64,000 bases of DNA from Martinezella lusitana (GCF_016901135.1 NZ_JAFEVL010000045.1:186001-250000); one strand, 5' to 3'. Counted from the first letter of the stretch, positions 17,610 to 27,543 are shown. The notes: generated by a model from the sequence alone, not told the origin. Program-made: numbers and translations.

Positions 17610-18047
17610 TCAGTCGTGCGAATGCCCCTCGGTGTGATGCGTGCCATGTTCTGAAGGGATGAGATGCAGGTTTCCAAAGCGGACGCCGCGTTGGGTGACC
17701 ACGCTGTCGGCAAAGGTCTTTATCTCGTCCACCTTGCCTTTCAACACGGAGACCTCAAGGCAATCATGCCCGTCGATATGGACATGAAGCGTCGAAACCG
17801 AAAGGTCATGGTGGTTATGCTGTGTCGTCGTCAGGCGGCGTGACAGGTCGCGGGTTTCGTGCTCATAGACATAGGTAAGTGCTGCGTAACATTTTGCCTC
17901 GCCATCGATGGTCGGCTGCGCGCGCGTGACGGCGTCGCGAACGAGGTCGCGCAACGTTTCCGAACGGCTGGCATAGCCGCGCTGCGTGCTGATCTTGTCG
18001 ATTGTCTCGAGAAGATCGTCGTCGATCGTGATGGTAATACGCTGCAT
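17610..18047 (-). CDS. nikR: Nickel-responsive regulator NikR
   Basis: A 145-residue ribbon-helix-helix metalloregulator. The N-terminal DNA-binding beta strand is QRITITIDDDLLETID, and the C-terminal ACT-like domain carries the high-affinity Ni site H77, H88, H90 and C96, offset by one from the E. coli residues. The tail is His-rich (HGTHHTEGHSHD). It normally represses a nickel or cobalt importer when metal is plentiful. Here it follows cobM on the same strand with a 121-base gap, and no nik/cbt transporter lies nearby. Confidence 0.93.
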   Translation of the reverse strand: MQRITITIDDDLLETIDKISTQRGYASRSETLRDLVRDAVTRAQPTIDGEAKCYAALTYVYEHETRDLSRRLTTTQHNHHDLSVSTLHVHIDGHDCLEVSVLKGKVDEIKTFADSVVTQRGVRFGNLHLIPSEHGTHHTEGHSHD

Positions 18048-18168
18048 CTCTTGATCCTCGTTCGCCCCGTCGCAAGCTGGGATCGACTAGAGGAAATTTC
18101 GGCGGAGATTGCAACCAGGGGCGCGGCGCTCTTGAGCGCTTCGGTCTTAACGGAGTGACGAAAGCGCT

Positions 18169-18927
18169 CTATTGCCGATCACGGAAACGGCGCTGATAGG
18201 TCGGATCATAGAGCGAGCTCTCGCGGAAATCGCTGGCGCCAAGCGATGGTCCGACGAAGATGAGCGCGGTCCGTTCGATCGGCTCTGCCGCCACCTGTGC
18301 TTCGATCGTGGCAAGGGTGCCCCGAACGATCCGCTCGTCCGGCCAGGAGGCCTTGACGACGATCGCGACCGGGCAATCGGCGCCGTAAAGCGGCGTCAGA
18401 TCCTCGACGACTTTTGCGAGCGCATGGATAGCGAGATGGATGGCGAGCGTCGCGCCGGTGGCGCCGAATTTCTCCAGCGTCTCGTTGTTCGGCATCGGCG
18501 AGGCACGACCGGAAACGCGGGTGAGAACAAGGCTCTGTGCAACGGCCGGGATGGTCAGTTCGCGTCCGAGCGCCGAAGCGGCGGCGGCAAAGGCGGGAAC
18601 GCCTGGGGTCAGCGTATAGTCGATGCCATGCTGTTCCAGCCTGCGGATCTGTTCGGCGACCGCGCTCCAGACGGAAAGATCGCCGGAATGCAGGCGCGCG
18701 ACATCCTCGCCGGCGGCGGCAGCCTTCAGATATTCGGCCTCGATCTCGTCCAGCGACAGCGGCGCCGTGTCGACGATGCGTGCGCCGGGCGGGCAATATT
18801 GCAGCAGTTCCGGCGAAACGATCGAGCCGGCATAGAGACAGACCGGGCATTTGCCGATCAGGTCGCGGCCGCGCACCGTGATCAGGTCCGCAGCACCTGG
18901 GCCCGCGCCAATGAAATGCACCGTCAT
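18169..18927 (-). CDS. cobM: Precorrin-4 C11-methyltransferase CobM
   Basis: A 252-residue SAM-dependent tetrapyrrole methylase. It has the N-terminal [18 protein letters not shown] motif and the LHSGDLSVW motif that shapes the SAM site. CobM methylates C11 of precorrin-4 to give precorrin-5 in the aerobic corrin pathway. It lies 19 bases downstream of cobL on the same strand. Confidence 0.94.
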   Translation of the reverse strand: MTVHFIGAGPGAADLITVRGRDLIGKCPVCLYAGSIVSPELLQYCPPGARIVDTAPLSLDEIEAEYLKAAAAGEDVARLHSGDLSVWSAVAEQIRRLEQHGIDYTLTPGVPAFAAAASALGRELTIPAVAQSLVLTRVSGRASPMPNNETLEKFGATGATLAIHLAIHALAKVVEDLTPLYGADCPVAIVVKASWPDERIVRGTLATIEAQVAAEPIERTALIFVGPSLGASDFRESSLYDPTYQRRFRDRQ

Positions 18928-18946
18928 TGCTCTACCTCGTTTCCAC

Positions 18947-20173
18947 TTATGGCTTGATCCAGCACCATTGCGTCACCGGCATGGCTGGCCGCCAGCCGGT
19001 CATGCGGCCGACGGGTGCTGCGCGGGCGATATCGATGCGGGTCAGGGAGCCGCCGCGCCGTGCCTGTTCGGCAAGCAAGGCGGCTTCCATTTCGGTCGTG
19101 ACCGCATTGGCGACCAGCCGTCCACCGCTTCTCAACTGGCTGATGGCAGCATCGAGCACGCCCGCATCGCTGCCGCCGCCGCCAATGAAGATTGCATCCG
19201 GTGTCGGCAGACCCGCAAGGGCACCCGGCGCCTCTCCCTCGATGATGGTCAGACCCGGCACGCCGAAATTCCCGGCATTGCGGCGGATACGTGCCGCTCG
19301 CTCGCCCGATGCCTCGATCGCGATGGCGCGTAGCGAGGGATCGGCAAGCATCCATTCGATGCCGATCGAGCCGGAACCTGCGCCAACGTCCCACAGCAAC
19401 TCGCCGCGCCGAGGCGCCAGCGCCGATAGGGTCATCGCGCGGATTTCCCGCTTGGTGATCTGGCCGTCATGTTCGAAAAGTTCATCGGCAAGACCGGCGA
19501 TAACAGGCAGGATCCGCGCGTTCGCGTCGGCCTTGACCTCGATGCCGCAGATATTGAGATCGTTGATATCGGCAGGAGCAAAGTCGGCGGCTTTTTTCTG
19601 CGAGACCTTCTCCTGCGGGCCGCCGAGCGCCTCGAGAACCGTTAGTGTGGACTGACCAAAGCCTATCGTCTGCAACAGATTGACCAACTCGGCAGGCCCC
19701 TTGCTATCGGACGTCAGCGTCAGGATCTTGCGACCTGGATGCAGATGCGGACGGATGAGATCGATCGGGCGTCCGTGCAGCGAAAGGATGGTGACATCCT
19801 GCAAAGGCCAGCCGAGGCGCGAAGCCGCAAGGCTGAAAGACGAGGGTGCCGGAATGACGCTCATTTCAGAGGCGGGAATACGCCGCGAGAGCGTCGCGCC
19901 TACGCCATAGAAGAAGGGATCACCCGAGGCGAGAACCACGATCGGCGTGCCGCGACGGGCCAGTACCGCTTCCACCGACTTCTCGAACGGGCTCAGCCAT
20001 ATATGCGCCTCGCCTGTGATCAGCGGCTGCATCAATTCGATATGGCGCGCGCCGCCGAAGACGACCGGTGCGGAAGCAATCAGACGCTTGGCCTCGTCGC
20101 CAACGCCGGCTGGACCGTCCTCGCCGATGCCGATAAGAGTGAGCCAGCGTTGAATTGAAGGTGTCTCAGCCAT
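18947..20173 (-). CDS. cobL: Precorrin-6Y C5,15-methyltransferase (decarboxylating) CobL
   Basis: A 408-residue fusion enzyme. The N-terminal half is a tetrapyrrole methylase ([23 protein letters not shown]) and the C-terminal half a CbiT-like Rossmann methyltransferase ([16 protein letters not shown]). It methylates C5 and C15 and decarboxylates the acetate side chain to form precorrin-8. Its ATG (20173-20171) overlaps the ATG of the oppositely oriented cobK. Confidence 0.94.
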   Translation of the reverse strand: MAETPSIQRWLTLIGIGEDGPAGVGDEAKRLIASAPVVFGGARHIELMQPLITGEAHIWLSPFEKSVEAVLARRGTPIVVLASGDPFFYGVGATLSRRIPASEMSVIPAPSSFSLAASRLGWPLQDVTILSLHGRPIDLIRPHLHPGRKILTLTSDSKGPAELVNLLQTIGFGQSTLTVLEALGGPQEKVSQKKAADFAPADINDLNICGIEVKADANARILPVIAGLADELFEHDGQITKREIRAMTLSALAPRRGELLWDVGAGSGSIGIEWMLADPSLRAIAIEASGERAARIRRNAGNFGVPGLTIIEGEAPGALAGLPTPDAIFIGGGGSDAGVLDAAISQLRSGGRLVANAVTTEMEAALLAEQARRGGSLTRIDIARAAPVGRMTGWRPAMPVTQWCWIKP

Positions 20174-20942
20174 GGGCAAGGCCCGCATTCTGATCCTGGG
20201 CGGCACGACGGAGGCTCGCATGCTGGCGGCGGCACTCGCCTCCCGCGCCGATCTCGATGTCGTCCTGTCGCTTGCCGGCAGAACTGCCGATCCGGCTCCA
20301 CAGCCGGTCCCGGTGCGCAGCGGCGGCTTCGGCGGCGCGGAGGGTCTTGCCCGCTATCTGCGCGACGAAACGATCGATCTGATGATCGACGCGACCCATC
20401 CTTTCGCGGCCCGCATCTCCGCCAACGCCGCACAAGCGGCGGCTCAGAGCGGTGTTCCGGCCTTTGCCCTGCGCCGGCCGGCCTGGGCGCCTGCCGAAGG
20501 AGATGACTGGCTTTCCGTGCATAGTGTCCCGCAGGCCATCGCCGCGCTTGGCGTAGCGCCCTTGCGCGTGTTCCTGGCGACCGGGCGGCAGGAAGCTCAT
20601 TATGCCGATGCCGCGCCCCATCACCACTATTGGGTCCGCAGCGTCGATCCGGTCGAGCCGCCGCTGACGGCGCCCAATGTCAGCTACATCCATAGCAGGG
20701 GGCCGTTCCGGCTGGAGGACGAGCTGGAGACGCTGCGCGAGCATCGCATCGAGGTGATCATCGCCAAGAACAGTGGCGGTGAGGCGACCTACGCGAAGAT
20801 TGAAGCTGCGCGGCAGCTCGGCATCAAGGTAATCATGATCGAACGCGCCGAGGCAACCGGCCTGACGGCGGTCGAAACACTCGAAGCTGCGCTCTATCGG
20901 ATCGATCATTTCGCGTCTTCCCTAATGAAGCGCGGCGTGTAG
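20172..20942 (+). CDS. cobK: Precorrin-6A reductase CobK
   Basis: A 256-residue NADPH-dependent reductase with the CobK/CbiJ signature ARILILGGTTEARMLA at the N-terminus and DATHPFAARISANA mid-protein. It reduces precorrin-6A to precorrin-6B, the CobL substrate. It is the only plus-strand gene among the cob genes: its start codon overlaps that of cobL by two bases and its 3' end overlaps the 3' end of cobJ by 37 bases. Confidence 0.93.
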   Translation: MGKARILILGGTTEARMLAAALASRADLDVVLSLAGRTADPAPQPVPVRSGGFGGAEGLARYLRDETIDLMIDATHPFAARISANAAQAAAQSGVPAFALRRPAWAPAEGDDWLSVHSVPQAIAALGVAPLRVFLATGRQEAHYADAAPHHHYWVRSVDPVEPPLTAPNVSYIHSRGPFRLEDELETLREHRIEVIIAKNSGGEATYAKIEAARQLGIKVIMIERAEATGLTAVETLEAALYRIDHFASSLMKRGV

Positions 20943-21670
20943 ACCAGATCCTGGCGTCCTTCGCGGGTAATGACGCGCGTCTCGGCCGAACCGATGATGA
21001 CGCAGGTCGCCATATCGGCCTGCGATGCCTCGGCATCCGCCAGCCGCGCGACCGCAATGCGCTCATCCGGGCGGCCGGCTGCCCGGCCGAAGATAACAGG
21101 CGTATCCGCAGGCAATATGGCACGCACGATCTCGAAGGCCGTGCCGAGCTGCCAGGGCCGTGCCTTGCTGATCGGATTATAGAGCGCGATGACGAACCCG
21201 GCTTCTGCGACCGCACGAAGCCTGCTTTCGATCAGGGGCCAGGGCTTCAGATTGTCCGACAGCGAAATCGCGCAGAAATCATGGCCTAGCGGCGCACCGA
21301 TGCGTGCGGCAACGGCGAGCATGGCGGTAATCCCCGGCACGACGACGAGGTCGATGGCACGCCACTCCTCCGGCCCGTGATCGATCGCTTCGCAAACAGC
21401 CGCTGCCATGGCAAAGACGCCGGGATCGCCGCCGGAGACGACGCAGACATTGGCTCCCGCCGCCGCCCGCTGCAGCGCCGCCCTGGCGCGGTCCAGCTCC
21501 TCGCGGTTGTCAGAGACATGGCGGATCTGGTCGGCGCGCAGCGTCAGACGATCGAGATAGGGGCCGTAGCCGAAGAATTCGGTGGCGTCCGCGATCGCAG
21601 CCAGTGCCTCCGGCGTCGTCTGTTCGGGATTGCCGGGGCCGGTGCCGATGACATAAAGGCGCCCGCTCAT
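20906..21670 (-). CDS. cobJ: Precorrin-3B C17-methyltransferase CobJ
   Basis: A 254-residue tetrapyrrole methylase starting MSGRLYVIGTGPGNPEQTT, with VVSGGDPGVFAMA and VVPGITAMLAVAARIGAPLGHDF, the latter characteristic of CobJ/CbiH. It performs C17 methylation with ring contraction to precorrin-4. Its ATG overlaps the cobI stop by 4 bases. Confidence 0.94.
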   Translation of the reverse strand: MSGRLYVIGTGPGNPEQTTPEALAAIADATEFFGYGPYLDRLTLRADQIRHVSDNREELDRARAALQRAAAGANVCVVSGGDPGVFAMAAAVCEAIDHGPEEWRAIDLVVVPGITAMLAVAARIGAPLGHDFCAISLSDNLKPWPLIESRLRAVAEAGFVIALYNPISKARPWQLGTAFEIVRAILPADTPVIFGRAAGRPDERIAVARLADAEASQADMATCVIIGSAETRVITREGRQDLVYTPRFIREDAK

Positions 21671-22404
21671 GGCCTGCTTTCCCAACCAGGAACCAGCACC
21701 AGCGAGAAATAGGGAGCCTCGGCATCGTCTCGGCTCGCGAGCGGCGTCATCGCCCCATTCGTCATCGTGCCTCGTTCGACGTAGATGGCCTCTTCAAGGC
21801 GTCCGGCGGCCTCAAGCGCGCGACGGATCTTCGGCAGGTTGCGGCCGACCTTCATGATCACGGCCGCCTGGGTGTCACCGAGGCGTCGGGCCAGTTCGGT
21901 CTCCTTCATCGTTCCCGGCAAAACCGAGAGAACGTCGTCTCCCTGCACCATCGGCAGTCCGGCAAGCGACCAGCAGCCGGACATGGCGGTGACACCGGGG
22001 ATGACCTCGGTCGGGAAACGATCGGCAAGGCGCACGTGCAGATGCATGTAGGAACCGTAGAACAGCGGATCGCCTTCGCTGAGCACGGCAACGGTCTTTC
22101 CTTCGCGCAGATGTGCCGCCACCATCTCGGCCGAAGCGTCGTAGAAGGCGGTGATCTGCCTGCTATATTCCGGCGTGTCCTTGTCGATCTCCGTCGTGAC
22201 GGGATAGTAAAGCGGCAGCAGCGTTACGTCCGCTTTCAGCAGTTCGCTGACGATTGCCTTTCCGTTGCCGCCTCTGCCCTGCTTGGCGAAGTAGGCAACG
22301 ACGTCTGCACGCTCCAAAGCCCTGACGGCCTTGACGGTCAACAGTTCCGGATCGCCCGGGCCAGTGCCGACGCCGATCAGCTTTCCGCTGGAAGGCGCGC
22401 TCAT
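21667..22404 (-). CDS. cobI: Precorrin-2 C20-methyltransferase CobI
   Basis: A 245-residue tetrapyrrole methylase with LIGVGTGPGDPELLTVKAV, VLSEGDPLFYGSYMH and VIPGVTAMSGCWSLAGLP. It converts precorrin-2 to precorrin-3A using SAM. It overlaps cobH upstream and cobJ downstream by 4 bases each, so cobH-I-J are translationally coupled. Confidence 0.94.
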   Translation of the reverse strand: MSAPSSGKLIGVGTGPGDPELLTVKAVRALERADVVAYFAKQGRGGNGKAIVSELLKADVTLLPLYYPVTTEIDKDTPEYSRQITAFYDASAEMVAAHLREGKTVAVLSEGDPLFYGSYMHLHVRLADRFPTEVIPGVTAMSGCWSLAGLPMVQGDDVLSVLPGTMKETELARRLGDTQAAVIMKVGRNLPKIRRALEAAGRLEEAIYVERGTMTNGAMTPLASRDDAEAPYFSLVLVPGWESRP

Positions 22405-23033
22405 AGGCCCGGCCTCGCGAGCGCATTGAGGGCGGCGGCCGTCATGGCGCTGCCACCGAGCCGGCCCCGCACGATGGCAAAGGGAACGCCGTAGGAATGT
22501 TCTGAAAGGGCATCTTTCGATTCCGCAGCTCCGACGAAGCCGACGGGCATGCCGATAATGGCGGCGGGCTTCGGAGCGCCGTCGCGCAGCATCTCCAGCA
22601 GATGGAAAAGGGCAGTCGGCGCATTGCCGATGGCAACCACGGCGCCGGCAAGGCGTTCGGCCCATAGATGCATGGCGGCAGCCGAGCGGGTGTTGCCGAT
22701 CGACTTTGCAAGTTCGGCCGTGCGCGGATCTTGCAGCGTGCAGATCACCTCATTGGCGGCGGGCAGACGGGCGCGGGTGACACCACGAGCAACCATCTCT
22801 GCATCGCAGAAGATCGGCGCTCCATTGGAAAGCGCCTTGCGTGCTGCACTAACGAAATCAGCAGAGAACATGAAATGCCGTGCTGCTTCCACTTGTCCGC
22901 AGGCATGGATCATGCGGATAGCGACATCGGCCTCTGCCTCGGAAAAGCGCGTGAGATCGGCTTCGCTGCGGATGATCGCGAAGGAGCGTTCGTAAATCGC
23001 ATCCCCTTCGCGGATATAGTCATAGTCAGGCAT
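22401..23033 (-). CDS. cobH: Precorrin-8X methylmutase CobH
   Basis: A 210-residue protein matching CobH: YDYIREGDAIYERSFAIIR at the N-terminus, RMIHACGQ containing the catalytic His, and GMPVGFVGAAESKDAL. It moves a methyl group from C11 to C12 to give hydrogenobyrinate. It starts 2 bases after the cobG stop. Confidence 0.95.
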   Translation of the reverse strand: MPDYDYIREGDAIYERSFAIIRSEADLTRFSEAEADVAIRMIHACGQVEAARHFMFSADFVSAARKALSNGAPIFCDAEMVARGVTRARLPAANEVICTLQDPRTAELAKSIGNTRSAAAMHLWAERLAGAVVAIGNAPTALFHLLEMLRDGAPKPAAIIGMPVGFVGAAESKDALSEHSYGVPFAIVRGRLGGSAMTAAALNALARPGL

Positions 23034-23035
23034 TT

Positions 23036-24526
23036 CTATCCCTGTCGTAAAGCCGTCGCGATTGCGTCCCGGCCGAGCCGTTTAAGACACTGCTGCGCCG
23101 ATTCGCCAGCAGCTTTGTTGTTTCGCACCAACCCGCCGAGCTCGGCCAGCGCTGATTTTAGCTTTTCCTTACCGATGTAAGCCACGGGCTCGCTCGATGC
23201 TGACCCATTTACGACAATCCCGTAGCCTGTTGCAGCACCGACGATCGCAAGCATCGTCTGGCCCGGATGGGCGCAGCCTTTTCCGCAGCCTGACAGATGC
23301 ACCTTGAGCGAACCGTCGAGCAGCTCGGGGGCGATATCAACGAGATCCGTTGCCGATTGCCGGGTGGCATAATGGGCGGATGCGCAAGCGCCCGCTCCGG
23401 AGCAAGGAATGGCATAATTCGCCGGGTCGCCGGCGCGTGTTCGAAAGCCGCAGCTGGCCGCCGTCGTGCGCGCATGTTCCATCGTGCTCGGCGTAAGCCC
23501 CAGCAACAGCATTGCATGGTCCGGCGCGGTGCGGATTTCGTTGACGCCTGCCATCTCTGCAACGCCAAGAAAGCGGCGAAGATCTGCCGCATGAATCTGG
23601 CCGAAGGATGGGCGCAGCCCGAGTGCATTGCGCGTCTCATCGAGCTGGATGATGCCAACGGCAGAGATCGATGGACCTCGCGCATTGCCCATCTTGGCTT
23701 CATCGAATTGAAATTGCTCACGCAGGACCTCGGCATCAAGGTCACGGCCACGGGCGCGAGGGCCAATCTCGACGAGGCTTTTCAACAGCGCGATCACGGC
23801 TGTAATCGCCTGCTCGTCCGAGAGTGCCGCCGCAACCGGCTTTGCCGTTGCAGCCGTGCCGGCTATCGCGAGGCTCCAAAGGTGCGTGCTACCGGACATT
23901 TCCGCTCGCAGTCGAATATCGGCTGAAAGCCCGTCCAGTGTCAGTCGTCCATCACCATCGATGATGATGGTGAGTTTGGCTGCCAAGAGCGGCTTTGGCT
24001 CGAGCGCATCGATGGCCCTTCGCAGGTGGTTAGCGATATCGCGGGCATTAGCGATCTCGAGTGAATCGAGTCCACTGAGCGGCGGGACCTCTATGGCAAC
24101 GCCGCTCTCCGGAACGATGCCGGCGCGGTCGATATCGGCAGCGAGCCCGTCCATGCTCTGCGGGCGCATGCCGCGCAGCTGAAGATTGCCGCGCGCCGTG
24201 ATCTCGATCAATCCGTTGCCATGCGTCTCGGCGGCTTCGGCCAATGCGCGAAATTGAGCTACGGTCAATCCGGGCGTTGTCGGGCGCAGCCGCACGAGCA
24301 GGCCGTCGCCCGTTTGCATCGGCGTGCTCAGCGATGGACAGGCGCCGCGAACCATGGAGGGCAGGGGCGATGCATCGACAAGCCTATCAACGCTCTCTTG
24401 CGAGAAGCACGCTTGCCCTTCCATCGTTTGTCCGTCGGTCACAACCATGAGACTGCCCTTCATAAGGGACATTTCCTCGCACAATCCCGTTCGGCGGGCA
24501 AACGATTTGGCATGGATGCCGCTCAT
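23036..24526 (-). CDS. cobG: Precorrin-3B synthase CobG
   Basis: A 496-residue monooxygenase of the nitrite/sulfite-reductase-like fold that makes precorrin-3B with O2, the step marking this as the aerobic pathway. Cys ligands for the Fe-S cluster appear as C-x5-C (CSGAGAC) and C-x3-C (SGCGKGC). I chose the ATG at 24526 because it overlaps the cobF stop (ATGA). This makes it longer than the approximately 459 residues of the Pseudomonas denitrificans protein; internal Met codons are alternatives. Confidence 0.92.
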   Translation of the reverse strand: MSGIHAKSFARRTGLCEEMSLMKGSLMVVTDGQTMEGQACFSQESVDRLVDASPLPSMVRGACPSLSTPMQTGDGLLVRLRPTTPGLTVAQFRALAEAAETHGNGLIEITARGNLQLRGMRPQSMDGLAADIDRAGIVPESGVAIEVPPLSGLDSLEIANARDIANHLRRAIDALEPKPLLAAKLTIIIDGDGRLTLDGLSADIRLRAEMSGSTHLWSLAIAGTAATAKPVAAALSDEQAITAVIALLKSLVEIGPRARGRDLDAEVLREQFQFDEAKMGNARGPSISAVGIIQLDETRNALGLRPSFGQIHAADLRRFLGVAEMAGVNEIRTAPDHAMLLLGLTPSTMEHARTTAASCGFRTRAGDPANYAIPCSGAGACASAHYATRQSATDLVDIAPELLDGSLKVHLSGCGKGCAHPGQTMLAIVGAATGYGIVVNGSASSEPVAYIGKEKLKSALAELGGLVRNNKAAGESAQQCLKRLGRDAIATALRQG

Positions 24527-25299
24527 GCGCGATCGTCGAAATCCTGCCCTTTGCGCAGCAGATAAATGTCCATGATCCACCCATGCTCGGCACGGGCCTG
24601 CGCGCGCGTCGCGAGAATGCGCTCCGATACATCGGCGAGCCTGCCGGCAATGGTAATCTCGTCCTTCGTGCCGAGATAGGCTCCCCAGTAGATATAGGCA
24701 TCGGGATCGTCGATCTTGCTGAAGGCCTGTTCGCCGTCGAGCATGACCACGGCTGTTTCGGCAATGCCGGGAAAGCTTTCTGCCAGCCGCCGGCCCGTGG
24801 TGATCTGCACCGGCTTGCCGACGAGGTTGAGGGGAATGCGGTGGCTCGCAGTCAGCGCCTGGATGCTGGTGATGCCGGGAATGATGCTGTAGTCGAGCGG
24901 GACGTTGCCGCGCGCAATGACGCGTTCGATGATGCGCAGCGTGCTGTCGTACAGACCGGGATCGCCCCAGACCAGGAAGGCCGCGCTTTCGTCTTCCGCC
25001 AGGTGCTCGAGAAACAGCTGCTCATAGGTCGCCGAAATCTCCTCGTGCCAGTCATCGACGCTTTGCACGTAGCTGCGATCGGCAATCTGGCGCGATGGCA
25101 CGTCATAGTCGACGAAGCGGATCGCCTTGTTGGTGGCGTAACGCTGGCAGATATCCTTGCGCACATCGGCGAGCTCCGTCTTGGCGGCACCCTTGCTGGG
25201 AATGAGGATCACATTGGTCGCATTCAGCGCGTTGATCGCCTGCATGGTCATATGCTCGGGATTTCCCGTGCCGATACCGACGATATGGATGTGCCGCAT
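24523..25299 (-). CDS. cobF: Precorrin-6A synthase (deacetylating) CobF
   Basis: A 258-residue tetrapyrrole methylase starting MRHIHIVGIGTGNPEHMTMQ, with FLVWGDPGLYDSTLRI. It methylates C1 of precorrin-5 and removes acetate to give precorrin-6A. It is the first gene of the cobF-G-H-I-J run. An 84-base gap separates it from the upstream AraC gene, too short for a cobalamin riboswitch, and I see no B12 box. Confidence 0.93.
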   Translation of the reverse strand: MRHIHIVGIGTGNPEHMTMQAINALNATNVILIPSKGAAKTELADVRKDICQRYATNKAIRFVDYDVPSRQIADRSYVQSVDDWHEEISATYEQLFLEHLAEDESAAFLVWGDPGLYDSTLRIIERVIARGNVPLDYSIIPGITSIQALTASHRIPLNLVGKPVQITTGRRLAESFPGIAETAVVMLDGEQAFSKIDDPDAYIYWGAYLGTKDEITIAGRLADVSERILATRAQARAEHGWIMDIYLLRKGQDFDDRA

Positions 25300-25383
25300 A
25301 TGCTTGCCCTCGCTCTCCCGCTGTTTGCCGGAAGCAGCAGGTTATTTCAAGGGGAACGGCGTTAGTTCGGTCGCGTCGCCGGC

Positions 25384-26217
25384 CTATGACTGCCGGTCGA
25401 AGGTCCAGCGGTTGATCATGTAGGCCCTCGGCGGAGTGCCGAGCACGCGTCGGAACATGGTGGTGAAAGCCGCCACGCTCTCATAGCCCGCTTCAAGTGC
25501 GACGGTGGTGACGGGCTGGCCCTCGGCCAGCCGCGGCAGGCAGGCGAATACGCTTGCCTGCTGGCGCCAGGTCGTGAAGCTGATGCCGGTTTCCTTGCGG
25601 AATTGCCGCGTGAAAGTCCGCCGGCTCATGGCGAGTTTTTCGGCCCAGTCGTCCAGCCGGGCGTTGGGCGAGGGATTGGCGAGATAGTCGCGGCAGAGCG
25701 AGGTCAGCCGACGGTCAGAGGGGAAAGGGAGGCCGAGCGGGCGTTCCGGCAGCGTAGTGATCTCCTCGACGAGCAGCGACAGGACCAGCTTGGCCTTTCG
25801 ATGGCTGGCCGGGGCTTCCCCCAATCGAATGGCCTCCAGCAGCAGGCTACGGGCGAGATCCGTGACTTCGACGACGCGAGGCGCTTCCTCTTTTGCAGGC
25901 TGGCCGCGCGGCATGACATAGACGGATTTCATGCTGACATCACTCAGGATCTCGATCGAATGTTCCAGTCCTACAGGGATAAACAGGGCATGACCAGGCG
26001 GCACCATCCAACGGCCCCGCGCCGTCATGATCAGAGCGACGCCGGCGAAGATGCAGAGCAATTGCGTGCGGCGATGATGATGCCACGGAACGACGTAACC
26101 CTGTGGCGGCTCGGCGCTATGGACGAGTACATCCGCAGTCGAGTCCTCCATCCAACGCATGTTCTGGACATGGTCGTTGTCGAGGGTTGCCAGTAGCTGT
26201 TTCGATAGCTTTTCCAT
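25384..26217 (-). CDS. AraC-family regulator
   Basis: A 277-residue regulator with an N-terminal cupin domain (VPWHHHRRTQLLCIFAGVALI) and a C-terminal double helix-turn-helix (LDDWAEKLAMSRRTFTRQF; VTTVALEAGYESVAAFTTMF). Cupin-AraC proteins of this type usually control an adjacent divergent efflux gene; here that is the MFS exporter starting 120 bases away. Read-through into cobF is possible because both are on the minus strand. Confidence 0.85.
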   Translation of the reverse strand: MEKLSKQLLATLDNDHVQNMRWMEDSTADVLVHSAEPPQGYVVPWHHHRRTQLLCIFAGVALIMTARGRWMVPPGHALFIPVGLEHSIEILSDVSMKSVYVMPRGQPAKEEAPRVVEVTDLARSLLLEAIRLGEAPASHRKAKLVLSLLVEEITTLPERPLGLPFPSDRRLTSLCRDYLANPSPNARLDDWAEKLAMSRRTFTRQFRKETGISFTTWRQQASVFACLPRLAEGQPVTTVALEAGYESVAAFTTMFRRVLGTPPRAYMINRWTFDRQS

Positions 26218-26336
26218 ATTGGCCCGATCGCGAAACTATTGGACCAAAACACGAAAGAAGGTCACCCGCAAGCCGTGTAAAAGGCGGATCAAATAACATG
26301 GTCGGCAAGGAGTCGCCGGCGCAGGAAGGAATCCCA

Positions 26337-27533
26337 ATGGTTGCGGCATTTTCGGGTGCGCAAGCCCGATTTGAAAAGACGACGATCTCGATCGTAGTGG
26401 CGGTCAGCACCTGCCACCTGTTGAACGACATCATGCAATCGCTACTGACATCGCTCTATCCGATGTTCCGAGAGAATTATGCGCTCGATTTCGTTCAGAT
26501 CGGGCTGTTGACGATGATGTTCCAGATCACCGCATCGTTGCTGCAGCCGGTGGTCGGCATCGTCACCGATAAATGGCCGATGCCCTATTCGCTGCCGGTC
26601 GGAATGGTCAGCACATTTTCGGGTCTTTTGCTGCTCGGCTATGCCGGAAGCTTCGGCATGCTGCTGGTTGCCGCCAGCCTCATCGGCTTCGGCTCGGCTG
26701 TCTTCCATCCGGAAGCTTCACGCGTTGCGCGTCTGGCCTCCGGCGGCCGTCATGGCCTGGCCCAGTCGCTGTTCCAGCTCGGCGGCAATGCCGGCTCGGC
26801 GATCGGCCCGCTGATTGCAGCCTTCTTCGTTCTTCAGCATGGCCAGAAGAGCGTCGCCTGGCTTTCGGTGCTGGCCGTCATCGGCTTCATCGTGCTCAGC
26901 TGGGTCGGCACCTGGTATGTCAATCACCGCCGCCAGCACGCCGCGCGTCCCGCACCCAGCCGCACCTTGCCGATCGCGCGCAACAAGGCGATGTGGGCGC
27001 TTGCGATCCTGATCCTGCTGACGGCGACGAAGAACGTCTATATGGCGAGCATATCGAGCTACTTCACCTTCTATGTCATCGACAAGTTCCATCTCGATGT
27101 TCGTGATGCGCAGCTGATGCTGTTTCTGTTCCTGGGCTCGGTTGCTGCCGGAACGATCATGGGTGGCCCGGTCGGCGACCGTCTCGGCGCGCGCTTCGTC
27201 ATCTGGTTCTCGATCCTTGGTGTCATTCCTTTTGCGCTGATGATGCCATACGCAAACCTGTTCTGGACCTGTGTCCTGACCGTCATCATCGGCCTGGTGC
27301 TGGCCTCGGCCTTCCCGGCGATCGTCGTCTTCGCTCAGGAGCTGATCCCCGGCCGCGTCGGGCTGATCGGCGGCATCTTCTTCGGCTTCGCCTTTGGAGC
27401 GGGCGGACTTGGCGCAGCGGCCCTCGGTGATTTCGCCGACTCGCATGGCATCCCCTTCGTCTTTACGCTCTGCTCCTATCTGCCGTTGCTTGGCCTGTTC
27501 ACGATCTTCCTGCCGCGAATACCGAGGCATTGA
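26337..27533 (+). CDS. MFS exporter, fosmidomycin-resistance (Fsr) type
   Basis: A 398-residue, 12-helix major facilitator protein. CHLLNDIMQSLLTSLYPMF in helix 1 and GFGSAVFHPEASRVAR after helix 4 are hallmarks of the Fsr drug-efflux branch. The start at 26337 has AGGAAGGA 6 bases upstream; an ATG at 26299 would add 13 residues without a site. It is probably controlled by the divergent AraC protein. Confidence 0.83.
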   Translation: MVAAFSGAQARFEKTTISIVVAVSTCHLLNDIMQSLLTSLYPMFRENYALDFVQIGLLTMMFQITASLLQPVVGIVTDKWPMPYSLPVGMVSTFSGLLLLGYAGSFGMLLVAASLIGFGSAVFHPEASRVARLASGGRHGLAQSLFQLGGNAGSAIGPLIAAFFVLQHGQKSVAWLSVLAVIGFIVLSWVGTWYVNHRRQHAARPAPSRTLPIARNKAMWALAILILLTATKNVYMASISSYFTFYVIDKFHLDVRDAQLMLFLFLGSVAAGTIMGGPVGDRLGARFVIWFSILGVIPFALMMPYANLFWTCVLTVIIGLVLASAFPAIVVFAQELIPGRVGLIGGIFFGFAFGAGGLGAAALGDFADSHGIPFVFTLCSYLPLLGLFTIFLPRIPRH

Positions 27534-27543
27534 TGCTAGACGG

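Noticed and set aside
25300-25383. Cobalamin riboswitch before cobF
   Set aside because: The gap is 84 bases, too short for the roughly 200-nt element, and I see no B12 box.
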